NCBI RefSeq assembly: GCF_030408815.1
Contig: NZ_CP047355.1
Span: 1,798,001 to 1,862,000 of the forward strand
Source of the DNA: Corynebacterium freiburgense
GTDB taxonomy: Bacteria; Actinomycetota; Actinomycetes; Mycobacteriales; Mycobacteriaceae
Length of the DNA stretch: 64,000 bases
Direction: 5' to 3'
Below, one piece after another: positions 47,048-55,999 of the stretch. Positions within the stretch are counted from its first letter, which is position 1. Every line of letters starts with the position of its first letter. Both the position numbers and the translations under genes were made by a program. The notes beneath the pieces are model-generated. The model was not told the DNA's origin and did not search any database. It saw only the letters and a program-made list of their open reading frames with translations.

Positions 47048-48862
47048 CTATTGCGGAGGTGCTGTGGGTTGGTCTATTTGACGGAAGAAGTGGTCCGTAA
47101 TGCCCACAGCGGATTCGGAACCGCCACCGAGAACGACGAGCGTAGCGAATGCGACGTCGTCACGGTAACCAGCGAACCAGGCATGGGAGCCACCGGAAAT
47201 TTCAGCCTCACCAGTTTTGCCGCGGATTTCGCCTTGGGCACCCATACCGCGGGCTGTTCCGCTTGTAACCACCGAGCGCATCATTCGTTGCAATGCCGCA
47301 ATGGCCTCCGGGCTTGGTGGTTCTACTTCTTCTGACACTTTTGTGGTGTGGCCAGGAACAAGATAGGGTTTTGGAGTTTTACCGTTTGCTGCAGTCGCAG
47401 CTACCAACGCCATTCCGAATGGACTTGCTAAGTCTTTACCTTGGCCAAAGCCCGCTTCTACCCTATCAACTAATTCTTTTCCATCCGGCACATCACCGGT
47501 AAGGGTATTAAAGCCTTCTATTTCATAATCTAAACCCAATCCGAATTGCTTAGCCACATTTTCCAAGCGACCAGGTTCAAGGCGGGAGGAAATATCAGCA
47601 AAACTCGTATTACATGACGCCGCAAATGCGGTATCCATTGGGACATTTCCACGGGAAAACTGATTGTAGTTAGTTACAATTCGATGCCCTATTTCCATAG
47701 TTCCTGGACAAGGCACAATAGAATCCGGGGTTAATTCCTCATGCATAACTCCGGCAGCTGCCGTAATGATCTTAAATGTCGATCCTGGTGGATACTGACC
47801 CATAAGCGCAATATCCCCGTCCTCATCCGCTTTCTTTGTTTGCGCTACAGCAAGAATTTCTCCGGTTGAAGGGCGAATAGCCACCAACATCGCTTTCATT
47901 TCCTTGCGCATATCTACTGCTTGTTGTGCGGCTTGCTGGATATTGTAGTCAATGCTTATCCGAACAGCAGGTGCAGGTTGTGGGGCATGGACCTCTAGGT
48001 CGTCGATAAGCGCCCCGTGTGGATTTACCGCCGCAATCTGCCACCCATTGGCACCTTCTAAATCCTTATTCACTACTTTTTCCACACGAGAAACAATATC
48101 CGGCGCAAAATCTGGATTTGCACGAACCATTGCGGCCTCAGCATTCAATGTAATACCGGGGACGCCTCGCAATTCTTCTTTGATTATTTTGCCTTGAACT
48201 TCATTAAGTACAGCAACCGAATATGTTTCTTTAACGTCCGATAATTTCGCAGCGAGTTCCTGACTGCTAATTTGCGGAACGGTGTTATCTCGACGATGTG
48301 CATCATCTAATGCATTCGCAATACGCGTAGCCGTACCGGTAATATTATCCGCTTCAGTAGGGTTTAAAAGAAGCCGATACACAACCCCTGGGCTAAGAAT
48401 TTCGGCGCCATCACTACTAATTACTTTTGCACGTTCCGCAGGAATAGCTCGCAATTCCAAATGTTGATTTGCACCAAGCTTTGGGTGCAGCAGGGTCGGT
48501 TGCCATCGAACGGCCCACTCCCCTTTAGTTTGACTCAGCGTCATTTCAGCCGTGTAGCTATATGTTCGATCCTTCGGCAGGTCCCAAGTAAGCGTGTAGG
48601 TCGCAGTTGCAATCGAATCCTTTGTATGTACCCGCTCAATTGAAGCCGTTAGACCTTCGGCTTGCATGCCAGCCCAAGAATCAGCCAAGACACTTCCAGC
48701 TATATCCGGCTGATCCGACATATTGGCAGCTATTTCCATATCCCCACGAGCAACAGCAGCCAAAAAGTCCGCTACAACGGGATCTGCAAGATCCGGTTTT
48801 GGTGTGCACGCAGAAGCTGCGAGTAGACCCACCAACGAAGCAATCGCAAGCACACGTTTCAT
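47048..48862 (-). CDS. penicillin-binding lipoprotein (class B, PBP-lipo type)
   Basis: The 604-residue protein is a transpeptidase that cross-links peptidoglycan outside the membrane. It has a lipoprotein signal (MKRVLAIASLVGLLAASAC; lipobox ASAC), an NTF2-like MecA-type N-domain (DPVVADFLAAVARGDMEIAA), a dimerisation domain, and a transpeptidase domain with active-site GSTFK (near residue 360), SCN (near 415) and KTGEAE (near 549). It corresponds to the lipid-anchored PBP found between map and ispG in mycobacteria. The start ATG at 48862 is 66 bases after the stop of the TPR-like gene, so it may be co-transcribed. Confidence 0.93.
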   Translation of the reverse strand: MKRVLAIASLVGLLAASACTPKPDLADPVVADFLAAVARGDMEIAANMSDQPDIAGSVLADSWAGMQAEGLTASIERVHTKDSIATATYTLTWDLPKDRTYSYTAEMTLSQTKGEWAVRWQPTLLHPKLGANQHLELRAIPAERAKVISSDGAEILSPGVVYRLLLNPTEADNITGTATRIANALDDAHRRDNTVPQISSQELAAKLSDVKETYSVAVLNEVQGKIIKEELRGVPGITLNAEAAMVRANPDFAPDIVSRVEKVVNKDLEGANGWQIAAVNPHGALIDDLEVHAPQPAPAVRISIDYNIQQAAQQAVDMRKEMKAMLVAIRPSTGEILAVAQTKKADEDGDIALMGQYPPGSTFKIITAAAGVMHEELTPDSIVPCPGTMEIGHRIVTNYNQFSRGNVPMDTAFAASCNTSFADISSRLEPGRLENVAKQFGLGLDYEIEGFNTLTGDVPDGKELVDRVEAGFGQGKDLASPFGMALVAATAANGKTPKPYLVPGHTTKVSEEVEPPSPEAIAALQRMMRSVVTSGTARGMGAQGEIRGKTGEAEISGGSHAWFAGYRDDVAFATLVVLGGGSESAVGITDHFFRQIDQPTAPPQ

Positions 48863-48928
48863 GCGCTCACGCTAACACCTTATGTGCACAATCTGGTGGG
48901 GCCACACCGAAATCGACCTTAGCTTTCC

Positions 48929-51496
48929 TTAAGCTTCGTCTTCCAAATCAGCGATTTCCTCCAGTAGTTCCCGTGCTTCCTGCATCGCTTTATGATGCTC
49001 CCAGGGCGAATCAGATAGCAGTTCTACGGTCTGCTCAAGGTATTGCTGGGCTCCCTCTAAATCGTCCACAAGTAATTTGGCGCGAGCCGCAGCATTCCAA
49101 GCGCGGGCGGCAAATAGCGGCCGATCGATGTCCAAAAACTGTGCCGCAGCAGCATCCAAAAACTGCCATCCTTCATCGAACCGACGAGCATGCAGGGCGG
49201 CCAACCCGCGATCCTCCAGGGAATCTGCGTGAAAAAACTCCGCACTCTTTGTTTCGCTAACAAGGTGCTTTATCTGTATATCTAGACGTCGCTTAAATAG
49301 CTCTTCAATGCGGTCATAGGCGGCATCGTCAACTAATGCTGGTTGTTCGGCACGCGCCATGGCCACATTAAGATACGCTTTTGCAACCTTCTCGGCCACA
49401 TCAGCTAACTCCGCTTGTGCATCTTCATCAACAATCGCTTCTGCTTGCGCATCTAGCAACCAGGAATCCGCAACATTTACTAGCGCATCACCTGCCGCAA
49501 ACGCCCGGGAGTATTCGTGATCATAGCGGAATCCGTGGAATGCACTATCCAATGCTTTGAATTTTTCTTCAGTGGAGTCCGTTAACTCTGAAATACGCAA
49601 TGCTTCTTGTGCTGACGCTGAATCCAAATCAAGGTCCGAAAGTGCACTCACAAGCAGCCACCGCACTGACAATGAGTTCGCCAATAGTGACTCCGTAGTT
49701 TCCACACCGAAACCAGAAGATTTATCAATGGCATGCTCAATGGCAGCGAGTACTGTATGCGCAACTTCAGCAGCCTCGGCAAAGCTCTGCTGTTTGATTA
49801 GTCCCTGCACTAATGTTGTGGCTGCTTCAAGCTGAATACTATGCAATCCACATGCCGCAGCAATATTAAGCCGATGCCTGGAAGCCTCGCAGGATTCTTC
49901 ATAGTAACCCGCCTTTAACGCAGTCTCGCCCAGAATTCGTAATGCGGAAAGCCGAACGCCAATGGGCTCTTCGGTAGGAATCCGCATAGCGGTATCGGCG
50001 GCCCGTGCAGCATCCATATATTTATCATCTGCTAATAGCCGTAGCGCCCCTAACAGCGTGTTTCGCGCTAAATCTTCCTCTTCAGCTGTTTCAAGGTCAA
50101 CGACCATGGCTAACCCTAGGCGTTGGCTATAGATCGTTGGCAATTGTGTATTGAGTTTTTCATGCGCCGCCAGGAGCTGAGGCTCTGTATAACCACGCCA
50201 CGGTCCGTGAATATCAATAGCAACGATCATTTCTTCATTATCGTCACTATGAGTATTTTCCTGTTGCGATGATTGCGTAATGGCTTCGGAAGTGATGCGA
50301 TAATCAATGTCTGGTGCAGAGAATTGGCCAGAAGCATCCTCCACCGCACCCTCATCAGGAAGCTGCGGTACTGGCGGCAGATCATAAAGCTCCCGCCGAA
50401 TATCATCCACAACATGAGGGTTCGCCATCCCCTGACGGGAATCAAACATCTCCGCGATTTTTAGCCCTAATTGTGCGCACCACTGACTGGCTTGCTTAAG
50501 TGTAGGGTTTGCTAGATTTTCCACCTTTACCCACGGCAATGATTCCCCCGGAAGCGTCAGATTAAGCTCCTGATCTTGAATAGGCTGCGCTGCAAACACA
50601 CGTGCTGTGGCAACGGCCATTTCCATAAGCACCATTGGGGTTTCTGCTTCTAACCACCAGGGTAAAAACCGTATCGCCATATCGAGTCCACGCTGAAGGC
50701 GTTGTGGACGCCCCGCCGACCCCGAAAGCTCTAGATACAACAGATGTTCAGGTATATGTTCGAGAAAATGGGAACGTTGACTATTGCGCTGCATTGCACG
50801 AACATGCGCAGGCCATGCTTTATCATCCCTACCGGTACGCAACCATGGAATAAGCATTCGGCTATATAGGTTTTCCGGCTGCGCAGAGCAGGAATCTTCG
50901 GAATTAGCTAGTGCTTTCTCTCCCACCTCAACGGCTTCCTGCCAGCGCTCTTGGTGCGCCAAATACAGCACTTCATGCTGAGGGTCACAGGCAACACAAT
51001 CAGATAATTCTGAAACGTCGGCTACTTTCCATTTCTGGTACGCTTCCTCAGCTTCTTCCACATACCCGAATGCGGAATACACATAAAACTCCCGCAAATA
51101 CACCGCTTTTAAAGAATCCCCCAGATTCTTATAGAAATTCCGCATCTCCCCCAAAGCACTAAAACACTGTTCAACCGATGCTTGCGGCACATCACGAAGC
51201 ACTAAAATAAGATACTTATAGTACCAGGCAAAAACGCTTTGCATGCGTTCATCAAATAAATCTGGGCGCTCTTTCCTCCGCTTATCCACCCACATAAATG
51301 GCGCAACCATTCGGGTTACTTCCCCACCCATAGTGAAAGCGGAGGCCAATTGTAAATAGCACCAGAGTTCTTCTTCCTCTAGGCCTTCTGCACCTGCGCG
51401 TCGCGCCGCCTCAGCCCATAATGCAGAACACGTTTTTCCATATGGGGTGTCGTGCGCAAGCGACATTAAATCATGAACAGATTCATGCTCAAACAT
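48929..51496 (-). CDS. large helical-repeat (TPR-like) protein partnered with Hsp90-like ATPase
   Basis: The 855-residue cytoplasmic protein is almost all helical, with recurrent Ala-rich helix pairs of TPR character (for example YMDAARAADTAMRIPTEEPI, LSALRILGETALKAGYYEES, LARRFDEGWQFL-like region near the C-terminus, DDLEGAQQYLEQTVELL). An acidic, probably disordered spacer near residues 375-425 (DDNEEMIVAIDIHG follows it) divides it into two helical halves. No enzymatic motif is visible. It starts 52 bases after the Hsp90-like gene on the same strand, so co-transcription is likely; TPR proteins are classical Hsp90 co-chaperones in eukaryotes, which suggests a physical partnership (inference). 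Confidence 0.75.
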   Translation of the reverse strand: MFEHESVHDLMSLAHDTPYGKTCSALWAEAARRAGAEGLEEEELWCYLQLASAFTMGGEVTRMVAPFMWVDKRRKERPDLFDERMQSVFAWYYKYLILVLRDVPQASVEQCFSALGEMRNFYKNLGDSLKAVYLREFYVYSAFGYVEEAEEAYQKWKVADVSELSDCVACDPQHEVLYLAHQERWQEAVEVGEKALANSEDSCSAQPENLYSRMLIPWLRTGRDDKAWPAHVRAMQRNSQRSHFLEHIPEHLLYLELSGSAGRPQRLQRGLDMAIRFLPWWLEAETPMVLMEMAVATARVFAAQPIQDQELNLTLPGESLPWVKVENLANPTLKQASQWCAQLGLKIAEMFDSRQGMANPHVVDDIRRELYDLPPVPQLPDEGAVEDASGQFSAPDIDYRITSEAITQSSQQENTHSDDNEEMIVAIDIHGPWRGYTEPQLLAAHEKLNTQLPTIYSQRLGLAMVVDLETAEEEDLARNTLLGALRLLADDKYMDAARAADTAMRIPTEEPIGVRLSALRILGETALKAGYYEESCEASRHRLNIAAACGLHSIQLEAATTLVQGLIKQQSFAEAAEVAHTVLAAIEHAIDKSSGFGVETTESLLANSLSVRWLLVSALSDLDLDSASAQEALRISELTDSTEEKFKALDSAFHGFRYDHEYSRAFAAGDALVNVADSWLLDAQAEAIVDEDAQAELADVAEKVAKAYLNVAMARAEQPALVDDAAYDRIEELFKRRLDIQIKHLVSETKSAEFFHADSLEDRGLAALHARRFDEGWQFLDAAAAQFLDIDRPLFAARAWNAAARAKLLVDDLEGAQQYLEQTVELLSDSPWEHHKAMQEARELLEEIADLEDEA

Positions 51497-51548
51497 TTAG
51501 TACATCCTTTATATGCGTATCGACGCCGCACCCACTGCAGCGCCCCGA

Positions 51549-53384
51549 CTACAGCGCCGTCGAAATTAATGAGGTATAAACTTCTGAAGCCCATGCCCGC
51601 GCTTGTGGATCCATTGGGTGATTTCCGGCCAAGAGGGCCTGTACATATAAACCACGCAGCGCAGCCACCACTAGTCGGGAATCAACAGCAGCTAACAATT
51701 GGTGCGCTAAAGGAGAACTCGCATTAATTACTAATTGCGGCGCATCAGGTACCGAAGTATCGTTTTGATCATTGAATTGGGCGGCGTCGGCAAGCATATC
51801 CAAAATACCTTCCAGATTGCTTTCACCTGGGGCTTGCCGAGCAATATCCTCAATTACACCAGCCGCCGCAGCCGCTTGCGGAAGGAAAAGTACTGGAATA
51901 GTTGCGGGTTTAAAATCCCGCAAAATTACTTCAACCCCTTGCCCAATTAAAGCTTGGTGGCAGGCATGTAATAACGGAAGAAAACGCGCCTCTTCGCTTG
52001 GGTTTGCTGGAATAAGCGCCCCAACTACATCATTAATGGTTACTTCGACAATGCGCTGTTCTGGATGATCAAGACGTAATTGGTCTAGAATTTCTTCATC
52101 AAATGCATAACCAGCATTGAGAACCTGTAAATCATTTGCAGAAGCAATCGGCAGTAATGCTCGATAATGCTGATCAGTACGTGCAAAACGAATCACACCA
52201 TTGGCCATAACGTCCTCAAGTGTTTTCATCCCCATTGTTGTTTCAAATGGCACAGAACGCACTACAAGTGAACGAGTTTCTGCATCTGAAACGGCGAGTG
52301 CTTTTAGACCAGTCATATGCAACGCTATAAATCGCGCAAACCGATGTGGATCCTTTTCCGCCAATGTAGTAAGCCATGTGCGAATACAATTGCCGAGTGC
52401 TTCCCGAGTTTCTAGAAGCAAAGAATCCTCAAATAAAGCATCACGAGACGCAGTGGGCCGCAAATAATCCGTATTTCCTACCACCCGAACAAAATAAGCC
52501 CAATCAGGCAGAAGATCAGTTACTTTTTTACTTAAAAGCATACGGCGCAAATATAACTGATGCCTGGTAGTTCGACCCGGATGTGCGCCTTCGGAAGCGA
52601 CAAACGCTACTCCTTGAAAACCAGCAATTGGGACTTCAAGAGGAATGACATCAAATGGTTCAAATCCAAAATTCTCGCTGCACCATTTACGTTGCGCTTC
52701 TAAGGAAGCTTCCCATACCGTCGTGTGCCCCGCACTTACAGCGCCTAACGCTTCCAACTGTGAATTTGGGCGCTCAATAGTAATTTTCACAGGGAGGAAT
52801 TCCCCATACCGTTCAATAATGTCCCGGACACCACGGTAATCGAACGGCGGTTCGCCTGGCAGACTGCGCAATTCAACAGTCGTTCCATGTGGCAATGGTG
52901 CTAATTCCACAGGGGCCATATCATCTGGAACTTCCTGTACCGTCCAGGTTCCATGGGAATTGCCTTGCCATCGCACTACCCGAGAATCGCGATCACTGGA
53001 ACGGGAATACACAACAATGTCTTCCGAAACCATAAAACATGAAAGTAGGCCGATACCGAACTGGCCGAGGTAGTCGCTACGGCCTAGACCAAATTCATCA
53101 CGTTTCGAGGAGCCACCAATCGTAGCTAACAGCTGCTGCGCTTCAGCGAGGGTAAGCCCTACACCATTATCAGTGACACGAAGTACATGTTCATCGACTA
53201 CAAAGCGAATACGCCCTTCAGTAAGTAATCCACTGGCTGTAATTGCATCTACACCATTTTGGAGTAATTCACGCAAATATACATCTGTACCTGAATACAG
53301 ATTTCGGGATAGCAATTCGACAATCCCGCCTAGATCTACTCGAAACTTCTCTTCTTGGAGGTTCTTCTTCGCCGAAGACACCAT
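51549..53384 (-). CDS. Hsp90/HtpG-family ATPase
   Basis: The 611-residue protein has a complete GHKL ATPase domain: N box ELLQNGVDAI (Glu-39, Asn-43), DNGVGL (Asp-72) and lid/glycine motif GQFGIGLLSCF (107-117). The middle domain follows the HtpG pattern (LYLRRMLLSKKVTDLLPDW, then RPTASRDAL, with the Arg corresponding to the catalytic-loop arginine), and a C-terminal dimerisation-like part follows. So it resembles HtpG in plan, yet the sequence is far from canonical HtpG (ELISNASDA becomes ELLQNGVDA) and no charged linker is present. Many actinobacteria have such a divergent Hsp90 next to TPR genes. Client unknown. It lies between a YbjN-type pair and the TPR gene in one minus-strand array. 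Confidence 0.88.
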   Translation of the reverse strand: MVSSAKKNLQEEKFRVDLGGIVELLSRNLYSGTDVYLRELLQNGVDAITASGLLTEGRIRFVVDEHVLRVTDNGVGLTLAEAQQLLATIGGSSKRDEFGLGRSDYLGQFGIGLLSCFMVSEDIVVYSRSSDRDSRVVRWQGNSHGTWTVQEVPDDMAPVELAPLPHGTTVELRSLPGEPPFDYRGVRDIIERYGEFLPVKITIERPNSQLEALGAVSAGHTTVWEASLEAQRKWCSENFGFEPFDVIPLEVPIAGFQGVAFVASEGAHPGRTTRHQLYLRRMLLSKKVTDLLPDWAYFVRVVGNTDYLRPTASRDALFEDSLLLETREALGNCIRTWLTTLAEKDPHRFARFIALHMTGLKALAVSDAETRSLVVRSVPFETTMGMKTLEDVMANGVIRFARTDQHYRALLPIASANDLQVLNAGYAFDEEILDQLRLDHPEQRIVEVTINDVVGALIPANPSEEARFLPLLHACHQALIGQGVEVILRDFKPATIPVLFLPQAAAAAGVIEDIARQAPGESNLEGILDMLADAAQFNDQNDTSVPDAPQLVINASSPLAHQLLAAVDSRLVVAALRGLYVQALLAGNHPMDPQARAWASEVYTSLISTAL

Positions 53385-53436
53385 AACCTCGTATTTCTGT
53401 TATAAATCACTACAATTGTTTACTTCGTACGCAAAG

Positions 53437-53465
53437 AAGACGCACCTAATTACCAGATGCGTCTT
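53437..53465 (-). terminator. hairpin between YbjN pair 2 and the Hsp90-like gene
   Basis: AAGACGCA (53437-53444) pairs with TGCGTCTT (53458-53465) around a 13-base loop. On the minus strand it lies 16 bases past the YbjN type B stop and before the Hsp90-like gene. The T-run is weak, so it may be a partial terminator that lowers but does not block expression of the downstream genes. Confidence 0.5.
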
Positions 53466-53481
53466 GGGCAACGAAAACAAG

Positions 53482-53955
53482 CTATGTTTCGTCTGGGCCC
53501 GAGAAAAACGGCTCAATTTCAAATGTTTCACACAACAACATCATATGATTAAGCTGCGCCTCGATGGCCACAAAAATCCACTCTTCAAGTTGTTCATCCG
53601 TAGCACCTTCATTAACCAAAATCGTGTGGTCTGAAAGCACTGCGATACTGCCATTTTCAGAATCGAGCTCGACCTGGCAGGTACCAATTGTGCCCTGTAG
53701 ATTTCGGGTTGAAACCCATTCTTTAAGCTCGTCGATTCGGTCTGCAACAAGCGGCACTTCTGGATGCCCTACCATAACTGTTATAAAAGGTTCTTCAGCA
53801 TGACGGATAGAAACCAAAAAACCTTCAAACGCGCTGATGATACGCTCATCTCGGGTTTCGTAGTACCAATCTTTACGATCGAACAACGCCGTAATTCGAT
53901 CAAGATTAACCGGCTGTGGTTCTGACCCGTCAGCGACTTTATCAAACCAAGCCAT
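53482..53955 (-). CDS. YbjN-type protein, type B (pair 2)
   Basis: The 157-residue protein (MAWFDKVADGSEPQPVNLDR) matches the type B protein at 41226-41699 over its whole length: start MAWF, LQGTIGTCQVEL, VNEGATDEQLEEWIF, and C-terminal CETFEIEPFF. It starts five bases after the type A stop, so the pair is co-translated. It is the nearest upstream gene to the Hsp90-like ATPase. The YbjN/T3SS-chaperone-like fold is inferred from the motif pattern; such proteins bind other proteins rather than catalyse reactions. Confidence 0.74.
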   Translation of the reverse strand: MAWFDKVADGSEPQPVNLDRITALFDRKDWYYETRDERIISAFEGFLVSIRHAEEPFITVMVGHPEVPLVADRIDELKEWVSTRNLQGTIGTCQVELDSENGSIAVLSDHTILVNEGATDEQLEEWIFVAIEAQLNHMMLLCETFEIEPFFSGPDET

Positions 53956-53960
53956 TCTAC

Positions 53961-54437
53961 TTATGCTTCCTCTCCATCAGATTCTGATGTTTCGTCACTG
54001 CTGTCGTCTGTATCCCAGGCAACCAGCTCGGGCACAATTTTTTCCATTTCTTCTAGTACCGAAAACCCTGCCGAAAATACCGCAAACATAATATTTTGCA
54101 ATTGCGCATCAGTCAGACCAGTACCCGCCGAAGCACAATACTCGAAAGCCACCCGAAAGTTTCCATCCTCACTAAAAAAAGTATTTAGCTTGGGCAGGAA
54201 AAGTTCAGAGTTTTTTGCTTCAACATGCTTAATTAATTTTGAAACAGTAGCTGGTTCAGAAGTAATCCCACGCCAAAAGCCAACAATCCGCAGAATATTA
54301 ATTTCGTCTATCCATTGAAACCCGAAAGTAGCGTTGTCGAATCGAACAAAGACTTCGTCATCATTAGAATCAAATTCAAGCTCCTGCTGCTTCAGCAAGG
54401 CTTTAATTCGGTGCACTGTCACCGCAGGCAACGCCAT
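53961..54437 (-). CDS. YbjN-type protein, type A (pair 2)
   Basis: The 158-residue protein (MALPAVTVHRIKALLKQQEL) resembles the pair 1 type A protein: IVGFWRG, FEYCASAGTGLTDAQLQNIM, and EKIVPELVAW. I chose the ATG at 54437 because GGGGAAGTT lies just upstream and the start aligns with the other type A proteins; a start eight codons earlier is open. The C-terminal tail is very acidic (DDSSDETSESDGEEA). It leads the unit of pair 2 and is followed directly by type B and then the Hsp90-like gene. Confidence 0.74.
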   Translation of the reverse strand: MALPAVTVHRIKALLKQQELEFDSNDDEVFVRFDNATFGFQWIDEINILRIVGFWRGITSEPATVSKLIKHVEAKNSELFLPKLNTFFSEDGNFRVAFEYCASAGTGLTDAQLQNIMFAVFSAGFSVLEEMEKIVPELVAWDTDDSSDETSESDGEEA

Positions 54438-54959
54438 AACTTCCCCTTTCGGGTATCTCATTTAAGGGAACGAAACCCAAATTAACACGCCCTCCAATGC
54501 ACTGTCCGAGTTGTGCTGTACGCAACACTCAACAATTGTTTATAAAATACCCCCGTTTTTTACCCCTAGAACGAAGATTCTAGTGGTGTTTTATTGTCAA
54601 ATCAAGGACAGTTTTCCTACTTGGATATTAACCCAAAACGGGGGTAAGTGGTATCGCTTTATACAGTCTAAAAATTATTGGTTAGCCCTTTTTTAATCAG
54701 ATTGACCCCTCAACAACATCATCCTGTAAGCAAATCTGTCACACAATAAAAGCCTGATCTGATTGTAGAAATAACAAAAAACAATTAGATGTAAATTTTA
54801 GCAGCTCCAAAGAAACTACTTTTTGAGTCACAGCGCTGATTACAGGGAGCTCAAATACCTTATAGTAGCCAAAGCCACACCCTTCTATTCTTTAGATTTA
54901 TTTCTATCAAGTGCACACTCTCTAAACTCTTCGTTAGTGGCTAGTATTCTCCGCAAAGC
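54438..54959. other. AT-rich intergenic region between YbjN pairs 2 and 3
   Basis: About 520 bases without a gene. A small hairpin CTAGAA/TTCTAG (54566-54583) and distant inverted tracts CCCCCGTTTT (from 54551) and AAAACGGGGG (ending 54645) are seen; the latter are about 80 bases apart and could form a long stem. The promoter of pair 2 is probably within this region. Nothing else is recognised. Confidence 0.4.
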
Positions 54960-55412
54960 TTAGACAGAAACGTGAAGATACCGTAAAAGTTCTTGCAATC
55001 CTTGCTCTTGTTCATTTAGGCAAGGAAGTATCCATGCCTCTAATTGTGCAGCTGTTGCCCCATGTTCTATTGCAAACCAGTATGAAAAGGTGGGAAATGC
55101 TATTTCCAGGTCATACATGATATCCGCAGATGCAATAGCGAACGTACTTGTTGCATTAAAATTCGCCATCCACTCGTACAATTTCAATGTGTCTTTTCGT
55201 GCCAGTGGCATTTCCAGATGCTGAGTAGACACACTCAATAAAGCTCCATCACCACTGATCGTCATAATCACAAAACCACCAGGGATAGTGCACATAACGG
55301 GTTCCCCAGGCTTCGCCATAACCACAGTGCGATCGGTACGCTTCAAAAGTTTTACAACCTGGCTGTAGGTTACGGGTTCCGGCAATACATTTCCCACAGT
55401 ATTTCCAATCAT
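54960..55412 (-). CDS. YbjN-type protein, type B (pair 3, divergent)
   Basis: The 150-residue protein (MIGNTVGNVLPEPVTYSQVV) lacks the MAWF start but keeps the type B ending EHGATAAQLEAWILPCLNEQ and the central T-FAIASADIMYDLE segment in the place of the GTxGT motif. It starts inside the type A stop (ATGA overlap, 55409-55412), so translation is coupled. It is the most diverged type B of the three pairs. Assignment rests on the shared C-terminal motif and gene order. Confidence 0.65.
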   Translation of the reverse strand: MIGNTVGNVLPEPVTYSQVVKLLKRTDRTVVMAKPGEPVMCTIPGGFVIMTISGDGALLSVSTQHLEMPLARKDTLKLYEWMANFNATSTFAIASADIMYDLEIAFPTFSYWFAIEHGATAAQLEAWILPCLNEQEQGLQELLRYLHVSV

Positions 55413-55834
55413 TCGTTTACTACTAGTTCCGGCAAGAACGCTTCAAAAGTACTCATTGCTCGTGCAAAACCAGACCAAAACGTAAACATTCCTGTTAACT
55501 GCTCATCGGTCATTCCTTCCCCCACTGGCATGACATATTCAAATCGAATGCGCATTACCCCGTCAGCATCAATATCATCGATAATCTTCACCCCACCGAT
55601 CTGCCATGCATGATCAATAAGAATGCGCCGGATTCTATCTTGCTCAGTGGTTTCACTCGTGCTTCCTCGCCATAGTCCCCACATTCGAATTACATAAAGA
55701 TCCTCATCAAGCTGAAGGTGAATTCCACCATCATCAGACGGCAACCAATAATCCCCATTATCAAGAACTTCGGCATCAACATCATAAGTTTTCAGCCACG
55801 TCCACAATCGCTTACGAGTTACAGGTTCGAGCAT
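55409..55834 (-). CDS. YbjN-type protein, type A (pair 3)
   Basis: The 141-residue protein (MLEPVTRKRLWTWLKTYDVD) has the type A signatures RMWGLWRGST, IRFEYVMPVGEGMTDEQLTG and EAFLPELVV. I chose the ATG at 55834, with GAGGGAG six bases upstream and a start that aligns with the other type A proteins; 12 upstream codons are open. It is the first gene of the minus-strand array and lies just downstream of repeat element 2, which may hold or influence its promoter. Confidence 0.7.
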   Translation of the reverse strand: MLEPVTRKRLWTWLKTYDVDAEVLDNGDYWLPSDDGGIHLQLDEDLYVIRMWGLWRGSTSETTEQDRIRRILIDHAWQIGGVKIIDDIDADGVMRIRFEYVMPVGEGMTDEQLTGMFTFWSGFARAMSTFEAFLPELVVNE

Positions 55835-55999
55835 GCCCGCTCCCTCGATACAATATCCAGCTGTGCTCATACGCCCGCAATAGTACAGTCGCTGCAGAAT
55901 ATATCCCCATTTTGGAGGTGGAAATATCTATGCACCTTTTAATGTATTGAAAAGCTGACTTATCAATTACTGTTCTCCGTTGTACTGACTGCGTACGAG

